Shown piece after piece: positions 1-6,482 of a stretch of DNA of 6,945 nt. How positions within the stretch are numbered: the stretch's first letter is position 1; every line of letters starts with the position of its first letter. A model generated the notes under the pieces. That model had not been told where the DNA came from and made no database searches. It saw nothing but the letters and a program-made list of their open reading frames with translations. Source of the stretch: Promethearchaeia archaeon (lineage in GTDB: Archaea; Asgardarchaeota; Lokiarchaeia; Sigyniarchaeales; SOKP01); NCBI GenBank assembly GCA_029856375.1, contig JAHQWX010000096.1, forward strand, positions 1 to 6,945. The letters run 5' to 3'. Made by a program: the position numbers and the translations under genes.

Positions 1-36
1 ATCTTCCTTAAGATTATTTTCTCTTACTTTTTCCAT
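1..36 (-). CDS. Possible start of a divergent gene, cut by the left window edge
   Basis: Reading leftward on the minus strand, an ATG at 36-34 opens a frame with no stop up to the edge. It encodes MEKVRENNLKED, a charged and probably helical start. An in-frame TGA lies 9 bases upstream (45-43), so no longer start exists in this frame. The sequence GAGTTGAG directly before the ATG contains a weak purine-rich stretch but no convincing Shine-Dalgarno at normal spacing. The palindromic TATA-like box at 74-83 lies about 42 bases upstream, a good distance for an archaeal promoter with a short leader. Twelve codons are too few to identify a family. The lysine- and glutamate-rich codons and the promoter geometry make a real gene plausible but unproven. 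Confidence 0.35.
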   Translation of the reverse strand, partial: MEKVRENNLKED

Positions 37-71
37 CTCAACTCACTACTGACCCATTAAAAATACTTATC

Positions 72-84
72 AATTTATATAAAA
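72..84. promoter_or_regulatory. Candidate bidirectional TATA box between divergent genes
   Basis: The perfect palindrome TTTATATAAA at 74-83 reads as a TATA box on both strands. On the minus strand its centre is about 42 bases from the ATG at 36, which would place transcription initiation near 52 and give a leader of about 16 bases. On the plus strand it is about 66 bases from the ATG at 145, giving a leader of roughly 40 bases. A second TATA-like run (AAAATATAA, about 120-128) lies too close to the plus-strand ATG to serve a normal archaeal promoter. No BRE can be called with certainty in such AT-rich sequence. This call rests on position and composition only. Confidence 0.35.
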
Positions 85-144
85 AAATGAAATTACCTTG
101 TATTAGGTTTTTGCGTATCAAAATATAACTAATATATATTTTAA

Positions 145-1152
145 ATGTCTAAAAAGGAGTTAAGTCTAAATACGAAATTTCTTTTTATAGATATAACTTC
201 TATAAACAGACATACTGTTTATTTTATTAGAGGGATTGATTTTTTTTTAAGGACTGTTTTAGGAGACAATGAATTAAAAATGAAACTAAAAGGTATTGAA
301 AAGTTACGCGAAAAGCTTCCCAGTTATCCTGGTAAAAAAATTCTTTTTTTTCCAATTCTCGCGACATCATCGTTCTTCTTGGGTTTAATTTCATTACTGA
401 TACTTGATGTCATTCCCCGCTTTTTCCCTACGATTGAATTTTTTATTGTAATTGAACCCATCATGCCAATTTTGGGGACTCTTATGATTGGAACCATTGG
501 ATTTTTATGCATTTTCAAAGTATGGCACAGTAAAGAGAAATATTTAAAGAAATTTAAAGAATTCGCATATCAAAGAGCCTTTAAATTTGGATTAATTGGT
601 GTTCCAATAGTTTTTGTGTTAGTTCTTCATGCTTATATTCCTTATGAGTTATTACCTCCAAGTGCACCCGTGAATGGAATAACAGTTTCTCTTTCAACCT
701 CCCTATTATCCATCATAGCAGGATTTGCTACAATCGAAATCATAATAAGAATCGTTGGGAGCTTTTTTTTTATTTTTATTGGATTACTTACCATGCGCCG
801 CGCTATTTTTTCTTTTGGAATAGATTACATGGCTGTGGTGTATCTTTATTATCCTGAAGAATCTGAAGTACAAGAACATGAAATATATTCAATTCTTAGG
901 CATCCAACTTATCTAGCTATTCTTCTTTTTTGTCTTGGAGGTTTTTTTGCACGGTTTTCTCTATATTCGATTTTTATCTTCGCAATTCTTTTAACAGGTC
1001 TACTCATTCACATTAGATTAGTTGAGGAAAAAGAATTAATTAAAAGGTTTGGGGATTCGTATCTTGAGTATAGAAAAAAAGTTCCCGCACTTCTCGTTAG
1101 ACCAAAGAATTTAGGAAAATATTTTAAATTCTTAATTAAGGCGAAAAAATAA
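145..1152 (+). CDS. Multi-pass membrane protein with isoprenylcysteine/phospholipid methyltransferase-like C-terminal domain
   Basis: This encodes a 335-residue integral membrane protein. The last ~90 residues carry the signature of the isoprenylcysteine carboxyl methyltransferase / phospholipid methyltransferase superfamily: a LRHPTYL motif (RHP at 252-254), a hydrophobic hairpin (about 255-291), then VEEKELIKRFGDSYLEY, with the paired glutamates at 294-295 and the FG-xx-Y-xx-Y tail. In this family these elements bind S-adenosylmethionine at the membrane face. The acceptor varies (prenylated cysteine, phospholipid or other small molecules) and cannot be read here. Ahead of the domain lie about five more hydrophobic segments (roughly 66-90, 98-124, 147-166, 180-200 and 201-216) and a basic, mostly soluble first 60 residues that I do not recognise. 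Single-domain archaeal relatives are nearer 200 residues, so this is a long version. The ATG at 145 has no Shine-Dalgarno. The gene converges on the ATPase cluster and shows no functional link to it. Confidence 0.7.
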   Translation: MSKKELSLNTKFLFIDITSINRHTVYFIRGIDFFLRTVLGDNELKMKLKGIEKLREKLPSYPGKKILFFPILATSSFFLGLISLLILDVIPRFFPTIEFFIVIEPIMPILGTLMIGTIGFLCIFKVWHSKEKYLKKFKEFAYQRAFKFGLIGVPIVFVLVLHAYIPYELLPPSAPVNGITVSLSTSLLSIIAGFATIEIIIRIVGSFFFIFIGLLTMRRAIFSFGIDYMAVVYLYYPEESEVQEHEIYSILRHPTYLAILLFCLGGFFARFSLYSIFIFAILLTGLLIHIRLVEEKELIKRFGDSYLEYRKKVPALLVRPKNLGKYFKFLIKAKK

Positions 1153-1228
1153 ATCGAATGGATATAGAAAACTTTTTCAAAAAAGAGTTATCTTAGGTTA
1201 GAATTTTCTAATATTTTAATTCTTTTAA
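1153..1228. terminator. Convergent intergenic region with weak bidirectional terminator-like elements
   Basis: This 76-base spacer separates two genes that end head-on (stops at 1150-1152 plus and 1231-1229 minus). The sequence TTAGAATTTTCTAA at 1198-1211 is an inverted repeat that can form a five-pair, A-U-rich stem with a four-base loop. On the plus strand it is followed by a T-rich tract (1212-1230). On the minus strand the transcript of subunit A meets a run of six T (1184-1179) about 13 bases past the repeat. Archaeal termination relies mainly on U-rich tracts, so both directions could stop here. The stem is weak and the whole region is AT-rich, so this is a positional inference. Confidence 0.35.
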
Positions 1229-3022
1229 TTAAATAGTTAACTGGGTGAGTATTTTTTCTTTTATTTCTTCTATTTTACGAAAATCTTTATCGGGTATAGA
1301 AGAACCAATTCTTAAGATTTCGTTTATCAAATCTTCGTCTACAACATCCTCGAATATTAGACCTTTCTCTACTACTTCTAATCCTTTATAATATAAAAGA
1401 AGTAAGATTTTGATAAATCCTAATAATTTCTTATAATCCGTAAATTTATCAATATCGTCAAATGCACTCTGAATTAAAAAACCGTTTTTAATCATGTTTG
1501 CTATATATAGAATTAATTGCTGATTTAGAGGTAAATTTTTCTCGCCGGCTAATTGCGTTAAATACTTCAAATCGTTTTCTTTTGATAAAATTTCATTAAT
1601 TTCTCTTCGACACTCGAACCAATTGAGTTCAATGTCGTCCCAATTAATATCTTTCTTACTCCACCATTCAGAAATATATTCAGCATAATTTGAATACGAG
1701 TTTAACCAATTTATGGCTGGATAATGTTTCAAATAAGCTAATTTAGGATCTAACGCCCAGAAAGTTTGAACTAAGCGTTTAGTGATTGCAGTTACTGGTT
1801 CGCTAAAATCGCCAGCGGGGGGTGAAATGGTTCCAAGAATCGTGATTGAGCCGGTACTTTCTTCCTTAGAGCGATTTTTTCCAGAATTTTGAACAACACC
1901 CGCGCGTTCGTAAAAGCTAGAGAGTCTTGATGGAAGATAAGCTGGGTAACCTTCTTCAGCAGGCATTTCCTCTAATAATCCCGAAATTTCCCTCAATGAC
2001 TCAGCCCATCTTGAAGTGCTATCCGCTAATACGGCAACATCGTATCCCATATCTCTATAATATTCTGCGATAGTAATTCCTGAAAAAAGGCTGGCTTCTC
2101 GTGCAGAAACGGGCATATTAGAAGTATTTGCAATGAACACAACGCGATCAAAAAGAATTTGTCCACTTTTAGGATCTATAGTTTCAATGAATTGTTTGAG
2201 AATATCTGCAATTTCATTTCCTGGTTCTCCACACCCGATATATACAATAACATCTGCGTTACACCATTTTGCAATGGAATGTTGTAAAATGGTTTTACCC
2301 GTTCCGAACCCGCCAGGGATCGCAACTGTACCACCTTTTGCAATGGGAAATAATAAATCAATGACGCGTATTCCCGTAATAAGCGGCTCATAAGGATTGA
2401 TTCTGTGTACAAATGGTCTTTTTATATTTATTGGCCACTTTTGTATCATCGAATAAGATACTTCCTTATCGTCTTTTTTCAAGATATACAAATTATCCTC
2501 AATTTTATAATCCCCTTCTTCAGCTATGTAACATAAAATTCCCGAAGCGTTAGGTGGTACTAAAATTTTATGTTCGATCGATAAAGTTTCTTGAACTGTT
2601 CCTATTATATCTCCACCATTCAAAAGGTCATTTATTTTACTCATTGGTTTAAAGTGCCATTTCTTATTTCTGGATAGCGAAGGAAATTCAATACCTCGGC
2701 TTAATTCTCCAACTCCGGTATTTTTAAAGATCATTTCTAAAGGTCTTTGAATCCCGTCAAATATGTTCGCGATTAATCCAGGAGCTAATTCCATTGACAA
2801 TGGTTCTTGTAGGTCAATTACTTCTTCACGTAATTTCACATTTATTGTACTTTCAAAACATTGCGCAACCACATGATCTGAGTACTTATGAATTACTTCT
2901 CCCAAAATATTATGATTAGATATCTTAATTAAATCGTGTATTCTAGTTGATCCTTCCAATCCTTTTATATTTATTAATGTTCCGTTAATAGCAGAGATGT
3001 AACCAATGTTTGAATCGATCAT
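1229..3022 (-). CDS. atpA: A/V-type ATPase catalytic subunit A, with an altered active-site motif
   Basis: This encodes the 597-residue catalytic subunit of the A3B3 head, of usual family length. An N-terminal beta-barrel (about 1-70) leads into [21 protein letters not shown] (76-95). The A-specific bulge (about 110-195) follows, then KWPI and the nucleotide-binding domain. The P-loop is PGGFGTGKT (236-244; K243, T244). Other family blocks are [15 protein letters not shown] (297-311), [15 protein letters not shown] (333-347), [18 protein letters not shown] (351-368), [11 protein letters not shown] (400-410) and [10 protein letters not shown] (435-444), with a helical C-terminal domain after that. 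The normally near-invariant GERGNE is GEPGNE here: the catalytic Glu266 is kept but the adjacent Arg is Pro267 (CCA, 2224-2222). TGQR is TGIR (216-219) and SGRLEEM is SGLLEEM. The ATG fits the family N-terminus, has no Shine-Dalgarno, and follows a 58-base AT-rich gap. Identity as subunit A is secure. Full catalytic activity is not certain, and it could be a second, divergent copy. Confidence 0.93.
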   Translation of the reverse strand: MIDSNIGYISAINGTLINIKGLEGSTRIHDLIKISNHNILGEVIHKYSDHVVAQCFESTINVKLREEVIDLQEPLSMELAPGLIANIFDGIQRPLEMIFKNTGVGELSRGIEFPSLSRNKKWHFKPMSKINDLLNGGDIIGTVQETLSIEHKILVPPNASGILCYIAEEGDYKIEDNLYILKKDDKEVSYSMIQKWPINIKRPFVHRINPYEPLITGIRVIDLLFPIAKGGTVAIPGGFGTGKTILQHSIAKWCNADVIVYIGCGEPGNEIADILKQFIETIDPKSGQILFDRVVFIANTSNMPVSAREASLFSGITIAEYYRDMGYDVAVLADSTSRWAESLREISGLLEEMPAEEGYPAYLPSRLSSFYERAGVVQNSGKNRSKEESTGSITILGTISPPAGDFSEPVTAITKRLVQTFWALDPKLAYLKHYPAINWLNSYSNYAEYISEWWSKKDINWDDIELNWFECRREINEILSKENDLKYLTQLAGEKNLPLNQQLILYIANMIKNGFLIQSAFDDIDKFTDYKKLLGFIKILLLLYYKGLEVVEKGLIFEDVVDEDLINEILRIGSSIPDKDFRKIEEIKEKILTQLTI

Positions 3023-3080
3023 TTAAAGAATTTTCATATATTCTATTATGTAATATATTATATTATTAAAAATTATTAAT
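3023..3080 (-). promoter_or_regulatory. AT-rich gap before subunit A, possible internal promoter
   Basis: This is the widest gap in the ATPase cluster: 58 bases, almost all A and T. On the minus strand it contains a TATA-like stretch, AATATAATATAT, at about 3064-3053. That is about 36 bases ahead of the subunit A ATG, which would suit an archaeal promoter with a leader of about 10 bases. A separate promoter would let subunit A be expressed apart from the upstream B-D-I genes. A four-codon frame, ATG-AAA-ATT-CTT-TAA (3037-3023), ends directly against the subunit A start, in frame with it. Base composition alone makes TATA-like matches likely here, so confidence is low. Confidence 0.3.
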
Positions 3081-3509
3081 TCATTTCCCACAAATTGGAC
3101 ATTTCTTTGCAAATTTTGGGATCATTAAACCACAATTGTCACACTTACGAATTATGGGTTCACGATATTCAAAATCAAGATCTATTTTGTTCAGATGTCT
3201 CATCTTAAATAATCTCATTTCTTCTCTTCGCTTATTTTCTTCTTCTTTCTTTTGCATTTTCTCTTTTTGTACCTTTTTTTTATCAGGAAACATACTAGCG
3301 TAGAGAGATTTACGTCGTCCTCTTAATAAAGGACCCAAGAAGATTAAAAAAACAAAACTAAGAACTAAAATAATGATCAAAGGATTTGCACCAAAGTCAG
3401 TTAAAAGAACATATAGAACGATTATTATAATTATATTCAAGACTAAGAGCAACAATCGAAAAATCAATTGTTTCCAAGACTTTTTTTTCTTGTTGTCTTG
3501 AATTGTCAT
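3081..3509 (-). CDS. Unrecognised two-helix membrane protein with C-terminal zinc ribbon, inside the ATPase cluster
   Basis: This encodes a 142-residue protein that matches no standard A/V-ATPase subunit I know. A lysine-rich N-terminus (KKKKSWK, 7-13) precedes two hydrophobic segments (about 16-37 and 43-62) joined by a short TDFGANP turn. These are followed by a basic flank (LLRGRRK) that suggests both ends face the cytoplasm. Residues about 76-108 are dense in K, E, R and Q and likely form a long helix or coiled coil. The C-terminus is a zinc ribbon: Cys123-x2-Cys126-x10-Cys137-x2-Cys140 (CDNCG ... CPICG). It is not the c/K proteolipid, because it lacks the paired glycine-rich helices and the ion-binding carboxylate within the second one. 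It sits 29 bases after subunit I and 58 before subunit A on the same strand, so it is probably co-transcribed. A role in assembly or regulation of the ATPase is only guilt by location. Confidence 0.75.
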   Translation of the reverse strand: MTIQDNKKKKSWKQLIFRLLLLVLNIIIIIVLYVLLTDFGANPLIIILVLSFVFLIFLGPLLRGRRKSLYASMFPDKKKVQKEKMQKKEEENKRREEMRLFKMRHLNKIDLDFEYREPIIRKCDNCGLMIPKFAKKCPICGK

Positions 3510-3538
3510 AATTTAAATATCGAGAGAATTAATCTCTT

Positions 3539-5818
3539 TTAAAGGTATTTTTTCATAATGTATTTTTTTGCTTTTTCGATTTCTTCAATAGTCTTTTTAG
3601 TCTCAATCTCTTTCTCTATGTCTTCTGAAATTAAATCCCGCTCTAAACCTAATTCAAATTTAATAACAGAGAATTGGGAGGTCAAATGGAAAGGAGCGTA
3701 TTCTTTTCCAGATCCTTGAAAGAATTTAAAAAAGAATTCGTAAAAGTGAAGCCTCATTGTATTTAAAAAAACAAGCAAGCCTTCTAGTAAAATTACAATA
3801 ATATTTCCAAAGATTAACCCAAAAGTTTGAAGACTCTGAAATAAAAGTCCTTCTCCTTGAATTATATCAACCATTGCTCTTATCGCTAAAAGTAAAGAGA
3901 TATGTGCTAAAGATAATGCAAGCAACCGGATATAAGATGCTGCATTGCTCATTACTGATAATAGGGTTTCAAAAGTTTCAATTGATCCTTCGCCAATTAA
4001 TCCTCCATATGATTCCTGTTTTAAAGAAGGCACGCGAAGTGCTTTTCCAAGAGGTTTTAAAACAATTAAAAGTATCCCTGGTACGAGTGGCAAAAGAATT
4101 GGATAAGGAAAAATTAACCAAGAATTAATATCGAAACCATAGGTAAAAAGTAATATTGTACCTCCCGTTAAAAGTAATATTTTCATTATAGAGTCGGAAA
4201 AAGCTAAATATTTTCGTTCTTGCTTCCAATAATTTACTGCTTGTATTAACCATCCTAAGTTAATATGAAAAACTCCAATTAATATTGCAAATTTAAAAGT
4301 TGTCATTATATTATTTAATGGATTGTAGAGCGTAATATTCAGAATTGGAATAGTAATTGGATGTAACTGCCAAATGACTATATTAAAAATCTCCAATTCA
4401 TGCGTTCCAAAGATTTCCCCATATAAAAAGCCACCTAAAATTGCACCTAATCCGCAATAAAAGATAATCCAACACAGATTGTAAAGATCAGTGCCCTTTC
4501 TTGCTCTGAATATATATGCACCAATTAATCCAGAAATTACTAAAATAAAACCATGACCCACATCACCGAACATTAAACCGAAAATCAATGGGAAAGTGAT
4601 GGCTATAAACGGCGTAGGATCAATTTCGTGGTAAGAAGGAGTTCCATACATTCTGGTTATCGTTTCAAAAGGTCTTACTAAAAAATTATTCCTCATAATT
4701 GTGGGTGCTTGATTTCTCAAATCCTTTTCCTTAACTTCAGATTCTGAAAGTTCTTTACGTTCCTTTGACTCTTTATCACTTATTACTTTTTCAGAATAAT
4801 CTTGGTCAAGTTCAGATTCAAAAATTGGATGCTTTTTTGAAATGTCTATAGAGTTTATTAATGGTGTTTCTCTAAAATTATGAAGAATACCATCAATTAT
4901 TTCTTTTTTTTTATCTATTGGCACGAAAAATTCTACAGTTATACGATCAACAGATTCTTGCTCAAATTGATTAAGTGCCCACAAATTTTGTTCTATATTT
5001 TGAATTGTTTCATAAATAGCTGCAATTCTTAAAATATTGTCGTCTCTTATTCTTTCTAATTCCTTTTGATATTTTATTTGATTCTTCTCTATTACTTTAA
5101 TCGACTCATTAATTCTTTCAAAATCTACTCCGTCAGGTGTCAAAAATTTCTTTACGATCGGAATTTCCTCAGCAAAAATTATGTTTAATCTCTTAGTTAA
5201 TTCCTCCTCTCCGTTCTTTGGATAAATAACGAAAAAACATATTCGATCGTCGCTTATTTGATGCGTCTGATAAATACATGGAAATTCCGAAAATTCGAGT
5301 AGTATTTTTAAATTATCTAGATTTTTTGTAAAAGTAGTGAAGACTTTAAATTTAAGTCTCTGAAAATGATCTACACCGTCTCGTGTTATGTTAAAATTTT
5401 CTAAGAAACTATAACTTAATTTTAAGAAGTTTAAATTTTCCAATTCTATTTTTAATCGAGCAGTATTCCTTTCTAATTCTAAGTGTCGTCGCTCAAAGAA
5501 ATTAATTTCTTCTTGGATTTTATTCATTAGTTCCTGTAAATCTTTTACTTCAAATATGAATTTATCCTTTTCATCGCATTGAATATGAAAAAATTCAGAT
5601 AATTGAATATCAAAGTCTCTAAATAAAGTTTCGACACTTTGCCTCAATAAGCCAATTTGTTCAATTAGTAGAGCATCTTTTTCACTTTTTTGAAGTTTTT
5701 CGTGCTTTTTGGGCTTAATATATATCGAATTTTGCTCGGATAAATAATTTAAAATGCCATATCTGTAAATATTATTAATTTTTAATCTAACTAAGCTCAT
5801 CTCGTTTTTTTCTTTCAT
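3539..5818 (-). CDS. atpI: A/V-type ATPase membrane stator subunit I (a subunit)
   Basis: This encodes a 759-residue stator that carries the ion half-channels. The N-terminal half is cytoplasmic, with long coiled-coil stretches (about 85-130 and 230-290) flanking alpha/beta lobes. A highly charged linker (about 335-367) leads to APTIMRNN, RPFETITRMYGTPSYHEIDPT and the membrane domain. That domain starts with PLIFGLMFGDVGHG (about 410-423) and has about eight hydrophobic helices. The essential arginine in ASYIRLLALSLAH is Arg631, and the second conserved arginine in TMRLHFYEFF is Arg689, after the helix containing EGLLVFL. The tail KFFQGSGKEYAPF is also typical. The half-channel residues are therefore intact. 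The start is uncertain. TTG at 5830, ATG at 5818 and ATG at 5800 are all in frame. I list 5818, which has a GAG seven bases upstream, but MSLVRLKI at 5800 resembles the family's usual first residues. The gene lies 25 bases after subunit D. No c-ring gene follows it. Confidence 0.93.
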   Translation of the reverse strand: MKEKNEMSLVRLKINNIYRYGILNYLSEQNSIYIKPKKHEKLQKSEKDALLIEQIGLLRQSVETLFRDFDIQLSEFFHIQCDEKDKFIFEVKDLQELMNKIQEEINFFERRHLELERNTARLKIELENLNFLKLSYSFLENFNITRDGVDHFQRLKFKVFTTFTKNLDNLKILLEFSEFPCIYQTHQISDDRICFFVIYPKNGEEELTKRLNIIFAEEIPIVKKFLTPDGVDFERINESIKVIEKNQIKYQKELERIRDDNILRIAAIYETIQNIEQNLWALNQFEQESVDRITVEFFVPIDKKKEIIDGILHNFRETPLINSIDISKKHPIFESELDQDYSEKVISDKESKERKELSESEVKEKDLRNQAPTIMRNNFLVRPFETITRMYGTPSYHEIDPTPFIAITFPLIFGLMFGDVGHGFILVISGLIGAYIFRARKGTDLYNLCWIIFYCGLGAILGGFLYGEIFGTHELEIFNIVIWQLHPITIPILNITLYNPLNNIMTTFKFAILIGVFHINLGWLIQAVNYWKQERKYLAFSDSIMKILLLTGGTILLFTYGFDINSWLIFPYPILLPLVPGILLIVLKPLGKALRVPSLKQESYGGLIGEGSIETFETLLSVMSNAASYIRLLALSLAHISLLLAIRAMVDIIQGEGLLFQSLQTFGLIFGNIIVILLEGLLVFLNTMRLHFYEFFFKFFQGSGKEYAPFHLTSQFSVIKFELGLERDLISEDIEKEIETKKTIEEIEKAKKYIMKKYL

Positions 5819-5843
5819 TTTTAATCTCAATGTGATTTATTTT

Positions 5844-6479
5844 TCATTTATTAATTATCAAATTTTTAACTTTTTTCAATCTAACAAATCCTTCTCGTTC
5901 AGTCTCTTCTAAAATATCCTTAATTTGCTTAATATCTGATTCTAAGTTAGGAATGACAAGATTTTTTAAACCATTTATTCTACGATTAATTTTTTTAAAA
6001 CTTAATGCAACTTTCAACAATAAATCTTCTCTTTCTGCGTGTTGTAGCATAACTTCAAAAAGTACTCTTAAAATAGTTATTAATTCGTCACAATAGTGAC
6101 TTGTATTTTCAAAGGAATAAGCTGGGAGTTCTCTTTCTCTTTTTAATTCATATATTATCTCTGGAACTATTAATCCAATTTTCTTTTTATAGCGTACATT
6201 AATTATTGGCGTATGTTGGATTTTACTCAGATTACTTATTAGATTTAATTGTATCTTTCCCATTTCTTTATAACTTTTATAGAGCTTATATAAGGCTTGT
6301 CTGTAAAGATAAATAAATTCATTTTTAGATTGTAAATATTCCGACCAAAAATCTTTAATTTGAGCTATTAATTGCTCGCGTTTAAACTCTAAAAAATGCT
6401 CGCCCTTAACAGCAAAATTCAATTTCTTTTTTAAAGCAATTAAATTTGTTTTAGTTGGTTTAATTTGTCGAAAGCTAAT
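5844..6479 (-). CDS. atpD: A/V-type ATPase central-stalk subunit D, apparently starting at ATT
   Basis: Subunit D is the coiled-coil rotor shaft inside the A3B3 head, coupling ATP turnover to the membrane ring. The C-terminal half shows the family signature RRINGLKNLVIPNLESDIKQ and LEETEREGFVRLKKVK. The N-terminal signature, xKPTxxxLxxLKKKLxxAxKGxxLLxxKRxxLI, is present as IKPTKTNLIALKKKL followed by NFAVKGEHFLEFKREQLI. The first part of that block lies upstream of the only standard start codon in reach, TTG at 6422, and no ATG, GTG or TTG exists between it and the upstream stop. The frame runs back to the TGA of subunit B (6485-6483), leaving ATT at 6479 as the best start. It sits 6 bases after AGGTG and gives 211 residues, the normal family length. 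A TTG start would give 192 residues and lose the conserved KPT block. A sequencing error (ATG read as ATT) is the main alternative. Confidence 0.88.
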   Translation of the reverse strand: MSFRQIKPTKTNLIALKKKLNFAVKGEHFLEFKREQLIAQIKDFWSEYLQSKNEFIYLYRQALYKLYKSYKEMGKIQLNLISNLSKIQHTPIINVRYKKKIGLIVPEIIYELKRERELPAYSFENTSHYCDELITILRVLFEVMLQHAEREDLLLKVALSFKKINRRINGLKNLVIPNLESDIKQIKDILEETEREGFVRLKKVKNLIINK

Positions 6480-6482
6480 GTT

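Noticed and set aside
87..128. A 13-residue plus-strand frame in the leader of the gene at 145
   Set aside because: It is very short, without a Shine-Dalgarno, and contains no pattern such as repeated regulatory codons.
324..518. A 64-codon minus-strand open frame inside the methyltransferase-like gene
   Set aside because: It is low-complexity, antisense to membrane-helix codons, and has no ribosome binding site or recognisable motif.
2133..2412. Short open frames overlapping the subunit A gene on both strands (plus 2133-2393, minus 2412-2176)
   Set aside because: They lie wholly within a strongly conserved coding region, read in other frames, and resemble no protein family.
3081..3509. The small membrane protein as the ATPase c/K proteolipid
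   Set aside because: It lacks the glycine/alanine-rich hairpin and the membrane-embedded ion-binding carboxylate. The charged helix and zinc ribbon are foreign to that family.
3523..3537. Small inverted repeat AGAGA-ATTAA-TCTCT between subunit I and the zinc-ribbon gene
   Set aside because: A five-pair stem in a 29-base operon gap is common by chance in AT-rich DNA. No T-run follows it on the transcribed strand, so it is unlikely to be a terminator.
3874..4128. An 84-codon plus-strand open frame opposite the membrane domain of subunit I
   Set aside because: It is antisense to conserved coding sequence. Its hydrophobic-looking content reflects the complement of membrane-helix codons, and it has no family resemblance or start signal.
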